From CALOFP01 sp942492635 (GTDB lineage Bacteria; UBP6; UBA1177; CALOFP01): a stretch of DNA of 64,000 nt. Under the pieces are notes generated by a model, which did no database searches, was not told the DNA's origin, and was given only the letters and a program-made list of their open reading frames with translations. Made by a program: the position numbers and the translations under genes. Shown in pieces: positions 1 to 8,845 of this stretch; position 1 is the first letter of the stretch; each line of letters begins with the position of its first letter. The stretch spans positions 1,302,001-1,366,000 of the forward strand of contig CALOFP010000003.1 of assembly GCA_942492635.1 (NCBI GenBank), read 5' to 3'.

Positions 1-2418
1 GCGTGCGACAGCGGACAGAACAACTCCGATACAGAAGTAGACGCATGCAGGACAAACTGTCAGAAACATTCCTGCGGTGACGGCGTAAAAGATTCGGGTG
101 AGGAGTGCGACGAAGGTTCATCAAATTCCGATACCACTCCAAATGCATGCAGATCGAACTGTCTATCTCCGAAATGCGGCGACGGAATAAAAGACAGCGG
201 TGAGCAGTGCGACAATGGAGATCTCAACTCGGATACCGAGCCTGACGCATGCAGTACCACATGTAAATCTTCCAGCTGTGGAAACGGAGTTGTAGACACC
301 GGGGAAGAGTGTGACAACGGCAACGCCAATTCCGATACCGCACCCGATGCCTGCAGGTCCAGTTGCCAGAACCCGAAATGCGGAGATAAAGTCATAGATG
401 CCGGGGAAAATTGCGATAACGGACAGGAAAATTCGGACACAACAGCAGACGCATGTAGAACAAACTGCCAGCCTGCAAAATGCGGTGATGGAGTTATTGA
501 CTCCGGTGAAATTTGTGATGATGGTGCAAACAACTCCGATACCACTCCCAATGCATGCAGAACCAGCTGTAATCCGGCAACATGCGGTGACGGTGTCATT
601 GATGCAAATGAAGATTGTGACAACGGTCAGGCAAACTCAAACACTGTTCCCGATGCATGCAGAACAGATTGTAAAAATCCGAAATGCGGTGACGGCGTTA
701 TTGACTCCGGAGAGACTTGCGACGACGGATCGTCAAATTCAGATGTGACAGCAAACGCATGCAGAACAAACTGCCATGTATCACACTGCGGTGACGGTGT
801 ACTTGATGAAGGAGAAGAGTGTGATGAGGGCGTAAATAACAGCAATGACAAACCCAATACATGCCGAACAACCTGTAAACTTCCAAGTTGTGGCGATGGC
901 GTAAGAGATAACGGAGAGCAGTGCGATAATGGTGAAAACAACAGCAACGTAACTCCCGACGCATGTCGTACAGACTGTTCCCACCCTGTATGCGGTGATG
1001 GAGTCCTGGATACAGGAGAGGAGTGCGACGGAGGCCAGAACAATTCCGATTCAGCCCCGAACGCATGCAGAACAAACTGCAAGAATCCGACATGCGGCGA
1101 CGGTGTCACCGATCAGGGAGAAGAGTGTGACGACGGTCAGAACAACTCCGACGCTCTTCCCAACGCATGTAGAACAACTTGTAAATCAGCCACTTGCGGC
1201 GACGGCGTCACAGACAACGGAGAGGCGTGCGACAACGGTTCGGCGAACTCAAATACCGAACCTGATGCATGCCGATTGGACTGCTCAACTTCAGCATGCG
1301 GCGACGGTGTCGTCGATGCCAATGAGGAGTGCGACGAAGGTGCCGGCAACTCCGACTCTGAAAAGAACACTTGCAGAACAAACTGCAAAAACCCATTCTG
1401 CGGTGACGGTGTCATCGACCAGGGAGAAACCTGTGATCAGGGTATAAACAATTCGGACACATCCAAAGATGCATGCAGAACAACATGTGTTCCCGCCTCC
1501 TGCGGAGACGGTGTCAAGGACTCCGGAGAGGAGTGCGACAAGGGATCGAATAATAACGACTCTGATCCCGACAGCTGCCGTACATCCTGCAAGCTCGCCT
1601 ACTGTGGTGACGGAGTCCAGGATACGGGAGAACAGTGTGATTCCGGTGCAAACAACAACGACACCGCTCCCAACGCGTGCAGAACCAGCTGTCAAACTGC
1701 CGCCTGCGGCGACGGCGTCATCGACACCGGAGAAGAGTGCGATGCCGGCGTAAACAACAATGACCAAAATCCGGATGCATGCAGAACCTCTTGCATACTT
1801 CCCAAATGCGGAGACAACGTTGTTGACGCAGAAGAAGAGTGTGACCACGGAGCAAACAACTCAAACGAAGTTGCAAATGCATGCCGCCTTGACTGTAAAA
1901 ATCCATCCTGTGGCGATGGAGTAGTTGACGTCGGTGAACAGTGTGACGACGGTCCTGCAAATTCGGACACAGTTCCAAATGCCTGCAGTACCCAGTGCAG
2001 GAAAGCGACATGCGGAGACGGTAAGATAGACGAAGGTGAAGAATGTGATAACGGCTCGGCCAATAGTGATGATACTGCGGATGCCTGTAGAACATCATGT
2101 CAGCTTCCTAAATGCGGTGACGAAGTAAAGGATAGCGGAGAGGCCTGTGACAATGGAGACTTAAACAGCGATAACACCCCGAACGCATGCCGACTTAACT
2201 GTGAGCTCCCAACCTGCGGCGACGGAGTAAAGGACGATGGAGAAGAGTGCGATACAGGTGTAAACAATTCCGACAACGAACCAGATGCATGTAGAACATC
2301 TTGTGAAACAGCCGGATGTGGAGACGGTGTTCTTGACGGCGGAGAAGAATGTGACGACGGAAACAGTATAAACAATGACGGTTGTCAGAATAACTGTACC
2401 GTATCCGTAACAGACCCT
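1..2418 (+). repeat. Tandem 102-bp coding repeat, 23 phase-locked units plus a partial one
   Basis: The Cys codon opening each CGDG (or CGNG, CGDK, CGDE, CGDN) motif falls at 73, 175, 277, 379, 481 and so on, exactly every 102 bases up to 2317. That is 22 intervals with no insertion or deletion. A partial unit precedes the first, and two further units open at 3325 and 3427, again 102 apart. The units differ at many bases but keep the Cys, Gly, Asp and Glu positions, so this is an old array under protein-level selection rather than a fresh expansion. Confidence 0.92.
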
Positions 2419-3825
2419 GTCGCTGTTATTCAGTACCGTCTGAATGACAATACGGGCTGGAACGATCCGACAGACCCGCAACCTGTTGATTTCCTTGACA
2501 AGGTTCATCTCCGAGGTGAAGACAGCTACGATACCGACACCACGAACGAAATAGTATCCTACCATTGGGAAATTTTTGAAAAACCCGAGCATTACAATGC
2601 TGTCTTCATGAACACACACAACACAACCGCCGACCTGGGAGAAGTTTCCATGGAGGTGAAAGTTGCAGGAATATACAAAGTACGCCTCACCGTCACCGAC
2701 AATGAAGGGGATACAAACAGTGCGGTAGTGACAATTCATTCAACCTCCGATCAAAAGATTTTCGTCGAGCTCGTTTGGGATACTCAGGACAACACTGTTC
2801 TGAAGGCCGATATCGACCTTAGACTTGTTCGTCCGGGTGGAGGACATCACGCAAACAACGCCACAGTATGCTACTACAGCAATTGCGACGGAGATACAGG
2901 TCTGTGGTACGATCCCAATAGTTGGGGCAACCCCTTCCTCAACTTCGATGACTATGCAGGTGGAACAGATGTGAGCAACGATGGCAAGGGAACGGAGAAT
3001 ATTACCTTGAATAATCCAGGCAATACCGGTCCGACACTCGATGGAGGGGCCGGCTACGAAGTATGGATACACTACTACAATGTCCACAACACCAATAAAA
3101 AAATTGCAAACTACATAAAACTGATCATGAACACCGTGGAGGCATTCTCCGCAAAGTACCATTTTGATAATCAGTACGGCGGCAAAAACAGCAGTGACGC
3201 GAGGGATTGGATCCACGTAGCAGATATACGTTGGGTAAACCCGGATCAGTACAGAATCATAATCGTCTCAGAACCGGAGGAGCTGATCTCATGTCTCGAC
3301 GGTCTTTGCGAAAATCCATTTACCTGTGGAGACGGTGTTCTTGATGCAGGCGAAGAGTGTGACAACGGTACAAACAACAGTAACACCATTCCGGATGCCT
3401 GCCGTACCGACTGCACAGTAGCCAAATGCGGAGACGGAGTTGCCGACAGCACGGAAGCTTGCGACGACGGAAACAACCTCGACGGTGATGAATGTGCCGC
3501 AGACTGCAGCGAAATAACAGGATGTACATTCACCATAGAACTTTATGACAGCTACGGTGACGGATGGCAAGGCAATACACTCGATCTTTCGATTGACGGT
3601 ACGCTTGAAATCGACAATGCTACACTTTCAAGCGGGGCCGGTCCGAAAACATACAGCTTCCTCGTACCAATAGCTGGTGCAACGGTGTCCACAACCTTAA
3701 CTACCGGTAGTTATCCCAAAGAGACTTCATATATAATAAAGGATAACAACGGTACGGAAATTCAGTCGGACGGTGTAGGCGATGTCGCGCCCACCGGTAT
3801 TTCATTTACGGCAACTTGTCAGTAA
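1..3825 (+). CDS. Giant secreted Cys-rich DUF4215-repeat protein, 5' end outside the window
   Basis: The reading frame is open from base 1 to a TAA at 3825 (1274 residues visible), so the gene starts upstream; the first in-frame ATG, at 745, is inside a repeat and is not the start. Residues 1 to about 800 are tandem 34-residue units of the DUF4215/Myxococcus Cys-rich type, with a CGDGVxDxGEECDxGxxNSD core followed by an ACRTxC segment. A PKD-like segment follows (about 805-915, with VTDNEGD), then a region with no family I recognise (about 915-1095), two more Cys repeats (about 1109-1170) and a C-terminal domain containing YDSYGDGWQGN. The even Cys content and absence of membrane segments suggest a disulphide-stabilised rod outside the cell, holding out the C-terminal domains. 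The function is unknown; adhesion or surface display is inference. A strong hairpin follows the stop. Confidence 0.9.
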   Translation, partial: ACDSGQNNSDTEVDACRTNCQKHSCGDGVKDSGEECDEGSSNSDTTPNACRSNCLSPKCGDGIKDSGEQCDNGDLNSDTEPDACSTTCKSSSCGNGVVDTGEECDNGNANSDTAPDACRSSCQNPKCGDKVIDAGENCDNGQENSDTTADACRTNCQPAKCGDGVIDSGEICDDGANNSDTTPNACRTSCNPATCGDGVIDANEDCDNGQANSNTVPDACRTDCKNPKCGDGVIDSGETCDDGSSNSDVTANACRTNCHVSHCGDGVLDEGEECDEGVNNSNDKPNTCRTTCKLPSCGDGVRDNGEQCDNGENNSNVTPDACRTDCSHPVCGDGVLDTGEECDGGQNNSDSAPNACRTNCKNPTCGDGVTDQGEECDDGQNNSDALPNACRTTCKSATCGDGVTDNGEACDNGSANSNTEPDACRLDCSTSACGDGVVDANEECDEGAGNSDSEKNTCRTNCKNPFCGDGVIDQGETCDQGINNSDTSKDACRTTCVPASCGDGVKDSGEECDKGSNNNDSDPDSCRTSCKLAYCGDGVQDTGEQCDSGANNNDTAPNACRTSCQTAACGDGVIDTGEECDAGVNNNDQNPDACRTSCILPKCGDNVVDAEEECDHGANNSNEVANACRLDCKNPSCGDGVVDVGEQCDDGPANSDTVPNACSTQCRKATCGDGKIDEGEECDNGSANSDDTADACRTSCQLPKCGDEVKDSGEACDNGDLNSDNTPNACRLNCELPTCGDGVKDDGEECDTGVNNSDNEPDACRTSCETAGCGDGVLDGGEECDDGNSINNDGCQNNCTVSVTDPVAVIQYRLNDNTGWNDPTDPQPVDFLDKVHLRGEDSYDTDTTNEIVSYHWEIFEKPEHYNAVFMNTHNTTADLGEVSMEVKVAGIYKVRLTVTDNEGDTNSAVVTIHSTSDQKIFVELVWDTQDNTVLKADIDLRLVRPGGGHHANNATVCYYSNCDGDTGLWYDPNSWGNPFLNFDDYAGGTDVSNDGKGTENITLNNPGNTGPTLDGGAGYEVWIHYYNVHNTNKKIANYIKLIMNTVEAFSAKYHFDNQYGGKNSSDARDWIHVADIRWVNPDQYRIIIVSEPEELISCLDGLCENPFTCGDGVLDAGEECDNGTNNSNTIPDACRTDCTVAKCGDGVADSTEACDDGNNLDGDECAADCSEITGCTFTIELYDSYGDGWQGNTLDLSIDGTLEIDNATLSSGAGPKTYSFLVPIAGATVSTTLTTGSYPKETSYIIKDNNGTEIQSDGVGDVAPTGISFTATCQ

Positions 3826-3830
3826 CCATA

Positions 3831-3855
3831 TAGGGCGGTCAATTCGACCGCCCTA
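3831..3855 (+). terminator. Stem-loop after the DUF4215-repeat gene
   Basis: A perfect GC-rich stem (TAGGGCGGTC pairing with GACCGCCCTA, loop AATTC) lies 6 bases after the stop codon. The downstream flank is not a clean T-run, so intrinsic termination is likely but not certain; it could instead stabilise the mRNA 3' end. Confidence 0.5.
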
Positions 3856-4081
3856 ATCAATCCATAAAAAGTACTAACTTTTATATTCACAGCATACAAA
3901 ATCTTTTGCCCTGATTAATTACTCATCGAAAAGCATGTCATTTGTAGATACTTACATTTGCAACAAACAGTTTCTACAAGATGCGACTTTTTCAAGACAC
4001 AACAACCTGGCCGATTGATTTCGCAAAATCTATATAGAATTCTTAAAAGTGAAGATGATTTTTAATGAAAATAGTAAAAGA

Positions 4082-5464
4082 CTAGTTTCTCAAACTGTGA
4101 ATCGGAGGAGCGATCCTGCCCTTGAGATTGACGAAATCGGCACAGCTTTCAGGATGAACCGGCATAATCGCAGCCTCACCGAGAAGTCCGCCGTAGTCGT
4201 AACTTTCACCCACGCCCTTTCCGATTACAGGAATTATTCTGACTGCCGTGGTCTTTGCATTCATGATTCCCACCGCTGCCTCATCGGCAATTATTCCGGC
4301 AATCGTTTCCGGCGATGTATCTCCGGGAACCGCAACCATGTCCAGTCCCACACTGCAGATCGATGTCATTGCCTCAAGTTTGTCGATAGTGAGGGTTCCC
4401 TTCTTTGTGGCGTCGATCATTCCCTGATCCTCGGAAACTGGAATAAAGGCTCCACTGAGTCCGCCCACGTAGCTTGCGGCCATCGCTCCGCCCTTCTTTA
4501 CGGCATCGGTAAGAAGGTAAAGCGCAGCTGTTGTTCCGTGTGTTCCGATTGTCTCAAGTCCCATCTCCTCGAGGATGTCGGCGATACTGTCACCTATTGC
4601 GGGTGTGGGAGCAAGAGAGAGATCGAGAACACCGAAATTTACGTTATCTCCCAGCATTCCGACAGCTTCTCTTCCGGCAAGTTCTCCCGCTCTGGTAATC
4701 TTGAAAGCCATGATTTTTATCGTTTCGGAAAGATCGCTCAGGGTGAATTTTCCGCCGCTGTGTTCCTTGAGTCTCTTCAATGCCGCAAGCACAACTCCCG
4801 GACCGCTGACACCGACGTTGATCGTCGTATCTGCCTCACCCACACCGCACATCGCTCCGGCGATAAAGGGGTTGTCTTCGACGGCATTTGCGAAGGCGAC
4901 AAACTTCGCACAGCCGATACTTCCACGATCAGCGGTTCTTCTTGCTGTTTCAAGAATTATGTCTCCGAGAAGTCTGCACGCTTCCATGTTGAGGCCTGTT
5001 TTTGTGCTGCCCACATTTACGGAAGAGCAGACCCTGTCCGTGGTTGCAAGAACCTCGGGAATGGAGTTGATCAGAATTTTATCTCCTGGAGTCATTCCCT
5101 TCTGGACCAGCGCACTGAATCCTGCAATGTAATCTATCCCGAGATCTCCTGCGGCCTTGTCCATTGCCTGGGCAATCTTGAGGTAGCTGTCGGCGCGGGC
5201 GGATTCTGCAACTATTGCTACAGGAGTAACTGAAACCCTCTTGTTAACAATCGGAATTCCGTACTTTGCCGAAAGGTATTCGACAGTAGGAACAAGCTTT
5301 TCAGCCCTGCGCATGATCTTGTCATACACTCGTGAAGCCATTGTATCGATATTCTCGTGGACAGTGTCCCGCAGAGAGATAGCCATTGTGAGGGTTCTGA
5401 TGTCGAGATTTTCACTCTCGACCATATTTATCGTCTGAAAAATTTCACTGATTTCGAACACCAT
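4082..5464 (-). CDS. UPF0210/DUF711 (PFL family) protein
   Basis: A 460-residue protein matching the UPF0210/DUF711 family over its full length. It begins MVFEISEIFQTINMVESEN and contains the conserved GSTKTGLNMEAC-like and SGPGVVLAAL segments. The family is distantly related to glycyl-radical enzyme folds, but its reaction is not established. The start has a good ribosome site (AGGAGAGTGTT then ATG). The gene lies 9 bases after the ACT-domain gene on the same strand, so the two are almost certainly co-transcribed. The same UPF0237-UPF0210 pairing occurs in many bacteria and archaea, which suggests an ACT regulator acting on an amino-acid-linked enzyme; that role is inference. Confidence 0.9.
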   Translation of the reverse strand: MVFEISEIFQTINMVESENLDIRTLTMAISLRDTVHENIDTMASRVYDKIMRRAEKLVPTVEYLSAKYGIPIVNKRVSVTPVAIVAESARADSYLKIAQAMDKAAGDLGIDYIAGFSALVQKGMTPGDKILINSIPEVLATTDRVCSSVNVGSTKTGLNMEACRLLGDIILETARRTADRGSIGCAKFVAFANAVEDNPFIAGAMCGVGEADTTINVGVSGPGVVLAALKRLKEHSGGKFTLSDLSETIKIMAFKITRAGELAGREAVGMLGDNVNFGVLDLSLAPTPAIGDSIADILEEMGLETIGTHGTTAALYLLTDAVKKGGAMAASYVGGLSGAFIPVSEDQGMIDATKKGTLTIDKLEAMTSICSVGLDMVAVPGDTSPETIAGIIADEAAVGIMNAKTTAVRIIPVIGKGVGESYDYGGLLGEAAIMPVHPESCADFVNLKGRIAPPIHSLRN

Positions 5465-5473
5465 AACACTCTC

Positions 5474-6034
5474 CTAAATTCTGTGCATGGCGTGCAGGAC
5501 ACCTTCGTGGATAATCTTCGTATCGACGCCGACGTCACGACTCTTGTCGAGAACCTTCTTCCTGAACGCGGCAAAATCACTGCCGAGTCCAGAAATATCC
5601 ACTATTATCACAAGGGTGAAAAAGTCACCTACGATCTTCTGCTGGAGATCAAGAAGGTTTCCCCCTTCCCTGGCAATGCACTCTGTGAGTTTTGCTACGA
5701 TACCCACACTGTTTTTACCCATTACAGAAATAACCGCCCGCTCCTCCTTGGCAATTGTCTGCCTGTGGAAGTACCCGGGATCTTCCGATTTTCTGGTCTC
5801 TTCGGCCAGAACCTCCATGTAGGCCATCTTTATATCTTCTTCGGATGCCTGGGGATTCCTGCTCTTCACTTCGTTCTTGATTCTTGTGAAAACCTCCTTA
5901 TCGGTTTCTTCGATTTCCACATTGTTTTCACGGGCCCAATCTCTTGCGAGCGGGGTGATGATCATGTCTCCCGACGCCCTGAAGACACCGCCTCTGGAGA
6001 ACTCCTCTATCTCCTTCCTTCCAATAACTTTCAT
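5474..6034 (-). CDS. ACT-domain protein (UPF0237-like) with N-terminal extension
   Basis: A 186-residue protein. The C-terminal half (about residues 95-186, from RAVISVMGKNSVGIVAKLTE) is an ACT domain of the UPF0237/GcvR-like type, a small ligand-binding regulatory fold that usually senses amino acids. Stand-alone family members are about 90 residues. Here about 90 extra N-terminal residues, beginning MKVIGRKEIEEF and rich in charged residues, resemble no domain I can name with confidence. ATG 6034 follows an AAGGG ribosome site. It is the first gene of a two-gene operon with the UPF0210 gene, of which it is probably the regulatory partner. Confidence 0.85.
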   Translation of the reverse strand: MKVIGRKEIEEFSRGGVFRASGDMIITPLARDWARENNVEIEETDKEVFTRIKNEVKSRNPQASEEDIKMAYMEVLAEETRKSEDPGYFHRQTIAKEERAVISVMGKNSVGIVAKLTECIAREGGNLLDLQQKIVGDFFTLVIIVDISGLGSDFAAFRKKVLDKSRDVGVDTKIIHEGVLHAMHRI

Positions 6035-6132
6035 GATGTACCCTTATGCAGTTTAACAGCTTTCTAAGATGAATTTATAGTTTAATCATCAATGTTTTGC
6101 AAGTTTTTTAAACAACGCAAAACTCTAATCGG

Positions 6133-6160
6133 TTGACAAGCCGTACTTTTTGCATATAAT
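6133..6160 (+). promoter_or_regulatory. Sigma70-type promoter of ssrA
   Basis: TTGACA (6133-6138) and TATAAT (6155-6160) are both perfect consensus hexamers with a 16-base spacer. They end about 27 bases before the mature tmRNA 5' end, as expected for a short processed leader. Confidence 0.85.
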
Positions 6161-6187
6161 GGGGTTGTTAATTGTTTCTTGAAAGTT

Positions 6188-6543
6188 GGGGACGACTTGG
6201 TTTCGACGGGTTGACGGTAGCCTGTTAGTTGCATGTCGAGGTGGCCGTTGGCCTCGTAAAAAAGCGGCACAAATATAGACGCAAATAGCGATTACGCTTT
6301 AGCAGCTTAGTTTAAGCTGTGCGTTCTTACTGACCTTGCCTGTGGGTCTTTAAGAACGACAAATAGCAGGATATATCTCTTTCTGTGATGCTCAGGGAAA
6401 GAGACGAACCTTACTGAGGGTCAGACTGTGAAACGCCTGCCGGACGGGCAGATCACCGTTTAAATTAATTTATCCGGATAAACATGTAGAAGCTTTCAGA
6501 CTTCTCTTCTCGGACGCGGGTTCGATTCCCGCCGTCTCCACCA
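6188..6543 (+). ncRNA. ssrA: Transfer-messenger RNA (tmRNA)
   Basis: One-piece tmRNA of about 356 bases. The 5' end GGGGACG pairs with CGTCTCC near the 3' end to form the 7-bp acceptor stem (one G-U pair). The TTCGATTCC T-loop and an encoded CCA (6541-6543) complete the alanine-tRNA-like domain. The resume reading frame, GCA to TAG at 6281-6310, encodes the tag ANSDYALAA, ending in the ALAA-type degron recognised by ClpXP-class proteases. With SmpB (not in this window) it rescues ribosomes stalled on broken mRNA and tags the product for degradation. Strongly supported by the promoter, both ends and the tag frame. Confidence 0.97.
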
Positions 6544-6654
6544 AATTCCAGTTATGCTCAATTTGCCGATACTCCTTCGGAAAAGATGATATTCGCGGCT
6601 GTATCTCAACCACCATATTTTCTTGACTAAAAGGCAAAATCGGAGGATATTTAT

Positions 6655-6774
6655 ATGGCTGCCCGGCTTTTACTGCTTACGTTTGCGGTATTCACCTGGC
6701 AGTTGGGGAGTCAGGATGAGTCCGGATACGCCTGGGACCGTCTTAGATATTTTATAAACAGGCGTGAATTTTGA
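6655..6774 (+). CDS. Possible 39-residue small membrane or leader peptide
   Basis: A short frame starts at an ATG with a strong, well-spaced ribosome site (GGAGG, 8 bases upstream) and ends in TGA 13 bases before the start of the RNA-binding protein gene. The peptide begins MAARLLLLTFAVFTWQLG, a hydrophobic stretch, and ends with a polar, Arg-rich tail (RRYF/NRREF-like). It could be a small membrane protein, a translated leader controlling the downstream gene, or chance. Good signals on both sides support it; its shortness and the lack of any recognised family argue for caution. Confidence 0.4.
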   Translation: MAARLLLLTFAVFTWQLGSQDESGYAWDRLRYFINRREF

Positions 6775-6787
6775 GGAATAGCGAAAG

Positions 6788-7087
6788 ATGAACATTTATG
6801 TAGGAAACATTACCTATTCAGCTTCGGAAGAAGACCTTAGAGCACTTTTCGAGAACTACGGTACAGTAGACTCAGCTCGCATCATCACAGACAGAGAGAC
6901 AGGACGTTCAAAGGGCTTCGGCTTTGTTGAAATGCCAGAAGACAGCGAAGCAAATGCTGCAATTGAAAGCCTTAACGGAGCTGACTTCAACGGTCGTTCT
7001 CTCACTGTAAACCAGGCTCGTCCTAGAGAAGAGCGTTCCGGTGGTGGATTCAGAAAAGATCGCGGCGGATACAACAACAGATACTAA
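6788..7087 (+). CDS. RRM-domain RNA-binding protein
   Basis: A 99-residue single RNA-recognition-motif protein. RNP2 (IYVGNI) is at residues 3-8 and RNP1 (KGFGFVEM) at about 43-50, each with aromatic residues in the RNA-contacting positions. A Gly/Arg-rich tail (about residues 80-99, with GGGFRKDRGGYNN) follows. This matches the small bacterial RRM proteins related to cyanobacterial Rbp and eukaryotic Gly-rich proteins, often cold-inducible, which bind single-stranded RNA in the cytoplasm. GAGGA lies about 11 bases before the ATG, and an excellent intrinsic terminator follows, so it ends its transcript. The family call is secure; cold induction is not shown here. Confidence 0.95.
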   Translation: MNIYVGNITYSASEEDLRALFENYGTVDSARIITDRETGRSKGFGFVEMPEDSEANAAIESLNGADFNGRSLTVNQARPREERSGGGFRKDRGGYNNRY

Positions 7088-7118
7088 TTGATTCTGCACT
7101 GAAAAGATTATCTATCGG

Positions 7119-7148
7119 CCGGGGCGAGCAATCGCCCCGGTTTTTTTT
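7119..7148 (+). terminator. Intrinsic terminator after the RRM gene
   Basis: A perfect 9-bp stem (CCGGGGCGA with TCGCCCCGG) closed by a GCAA tetraloop is followed directly by eight T residues: a textbook Rho-independent terminator. Confidence 0.95.
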
Positions 7149-7365
7149 ACCTTAGTTCTAATCCATAAATTTTTCTCTCCTCTTTTTGTTAAATTTTTCT
7201 CTTACCTGCATAAATAAAAGTGGGAATATTTACAAAAAGAAAATAAGGAATATATTATCGAAAATCAGGAGGAGAATATCGTTTTGAAATGAAGTCCGCG
7301 CCCTTCTCCATCGGAAGTTTTAAGAAAACACATATGAAATTGAATACTGACTTGAGTAAATTGCT

Positions 7366-8805
7366 ATGAAAATGAAAAAAAACGGAGATCTGACAACCGG
7401 ATCGATTCCGGTACAACTTTTAAAGCTCGCACTTCCCATCATGGGCACATCCTTTGTGCAAATGGCCTACAATCTTACGGACATGCTCTGGATTGGCCGT
7501 GTCGGAAGCGGCGCTGTAGCTGCAGTGGGAACGGCAGGCTTTTTTGTCTGGTTCGGTTTCGCCTTTATAATGATGGTGAAAGTCGGAGCTGAGGTTGGTG
7601 TATCCCAATCCATAGGAAGAAAAGATTTTTCAGGAGCGAGGGATTTTGCAAGGAATTCCATTATCCTCATCTCCTTTACGGCCCTATTTTACGGACTCTT
7701 ATTAGTTCTACTTAGAAATCCCCTCATCTCCTTTTTCAATCTTGGAGATTCGCAGGTAATTTCAGATGCTTTGACCTATCTTGTGATTGTTTCTGCAGGA
7801 ACAATCTTCACATTTCTCAATCCCGTTTTCAGCGGAATATACAACGGGACAGGTAACAGCCTGACCCCATTCTTCATCAATTCCATCGGTCTTGGAATCA
7901 ATATGGTTCTGGATCCGTTGATGATTTTCGGATACGGTGGATTCCCCAAACTCGGAGTTGCAGGTGCTGCGATAGCTACGGTGATTTCCCAGGCAATTGT
8001 TAGCATAATTTTTGCAATTTTCATGAAATCACGTTTTTCGCCCTTTTCGGAGTTTCATTTTTTCAGGAAACCGAATATTCTTTTCATGAAACGAATATTC
8101 AAATTTGGATATCCTGCTGGAACGCAGAGCGCTCTGTTCACAATATTCGCCATACTCATTGCAAGAATCATAACCCGCTGGGGTGCCCTTCCCATAGCTA
8201 TTCAAAAGGTGGGAGCCCAGATAGAAGCGATTTCGTGGATGACAGCAAGCGGCTTCTCCTCTGCTCTCAGCGCTTTTACAGGGCAGAATTACGGAGCGGG
8301 AAAGTGGGAAAGGATCTGGAAAGGATACTTCGTTACACTTGCCATGAGCGGTTTTTTAGGAATTGTTGCGACCTACCTCTTCTACTTTCACAGCGAAGCC
8401 ATATTCGCCCTTTTTATTCCGGAAGCCAAGGCAATTGAATATGGAAAAGTTTATCTTGAAATTCTCTCCTATTCCCAACTTTTCATGTGTATAGAAATCG
8501 TTACAGCCGGAGCTTTCAGCGGACTGGGAAGAACATTGACTCCTGCAGTAATCAGCATCACATTTACAGGAGCAAGAGTACCTGCAGCCATGATTCTCTC
8601 CTCCGCAACTCTTCTCGGACTCAACGGAGTGTGGTGGAGCATCAGTATGAGCAGTGTTTTCAAAGGGGTTATCCTTGTCGCCGCATTTCTGATTCTTCTA
8701 TACAAACACCCCGAGATCGATACTAAAAAGATGATCTCCCGAATAATCTACTTCCGGAACAATAAGTTTCTGAGAGATAAAAGATGCATCGGTGGAAAGA
8801 TGTAG
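7366..8805 (+). CDS. MATE family efflux transporter
   Basis: A 479-residue, strongly hydrophobic protein with about 12 membrane spans. It starts SIPVQLLKLALPIMGTS and continues QMAYNLTDMLWIGRVGSGAVAAVG, the typical first two helices of MatE exporters; the second half repeats the pattern around residue 235 onward (FKFGYPAGTQSALFTIFAIL). Such proteins export cationic drugs or metabolites using sodium or proton gradients across the inner membrane. The substrate cannot be read from sequence. The gene stands alone on the plus strand, convergent with the methyltransferase gene 40 bases downstream. The 278-base upstream gap shows no riboswitch I recognise. Confidence 0.93.
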   Translation: MKMKKNGDLTTGSIPVQLLKLALPIMGTSFVQMAYNLTDMLWIGRVGSGAVAAVGTAGFFVWFGFAFIMMVKVGAEVGVSQSIGRKDFSGARDFARNSIILISFTALFYGLLLVLLRNPLISFFNLGDSQVISDALTYLVIVSAGTIFTFLNPVFSGIYNGTGNSLTPFFINSIGLGINMVLDPLMIFGYGGFPKLGVAGAAIATVISQAIVSIIFAIFMKSRFSPFSEFHFFRKPNILFMKRIFKFGYPAGTQSALFTIFAILIARIITRWGALPIAIQKVGAQIEAISWMTASGFSSALSAFTGQNYGAGKWERIWKGYFVTLAMSGFLGIVATYLFYFHSEAIFALFIPEAKAIEYGKVYLEILSYSQLFMCIEIVTAGAFSGLGRTLTPAVISITFTGARVPAAMILSSATLLGLNGVWWSISMSSVFKGVILVAAFLILLYKHPEIDTKKMISRIIYFRNNKFLRDKRCIGGKM

Positions 8806-8845
8806 TAACGATTATAATTTTCTAATTCGCATCGATCACCGATCT

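Noticed and set aside
60..2375. Many long minus-strand and off-frame ORFs of 60-190 codons across the repeat array
   Set aside because: They are shadows of the 102-base coding repeat: its regular codon pattern leaves alternate frames open. Their translations repeat with the same period and have no starts with ribosome sites.
1..2418. Repeat array considered as a CRISPR or non-coding minisatellite
   Set aside because: Units are 102 bases, contiguous, diverged and open in one frame with conserved Cys/Gly/Asp; there are no spacers.
4049..5233. 394-codon plus-strand ORF opposite the UPF0210 gene
   Set aside because: It is fully antisense to a well-conserved gene, its translation is low-quality and Cys/His/Arg-rich, and it has no ribosome site.
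6082..6270. 62-codon minus-strand ORF over the ssrA promoter and 5' end
   Set aside because: It lies across the tmRNA and its perfect promoter; this is a known kind of spurious call.
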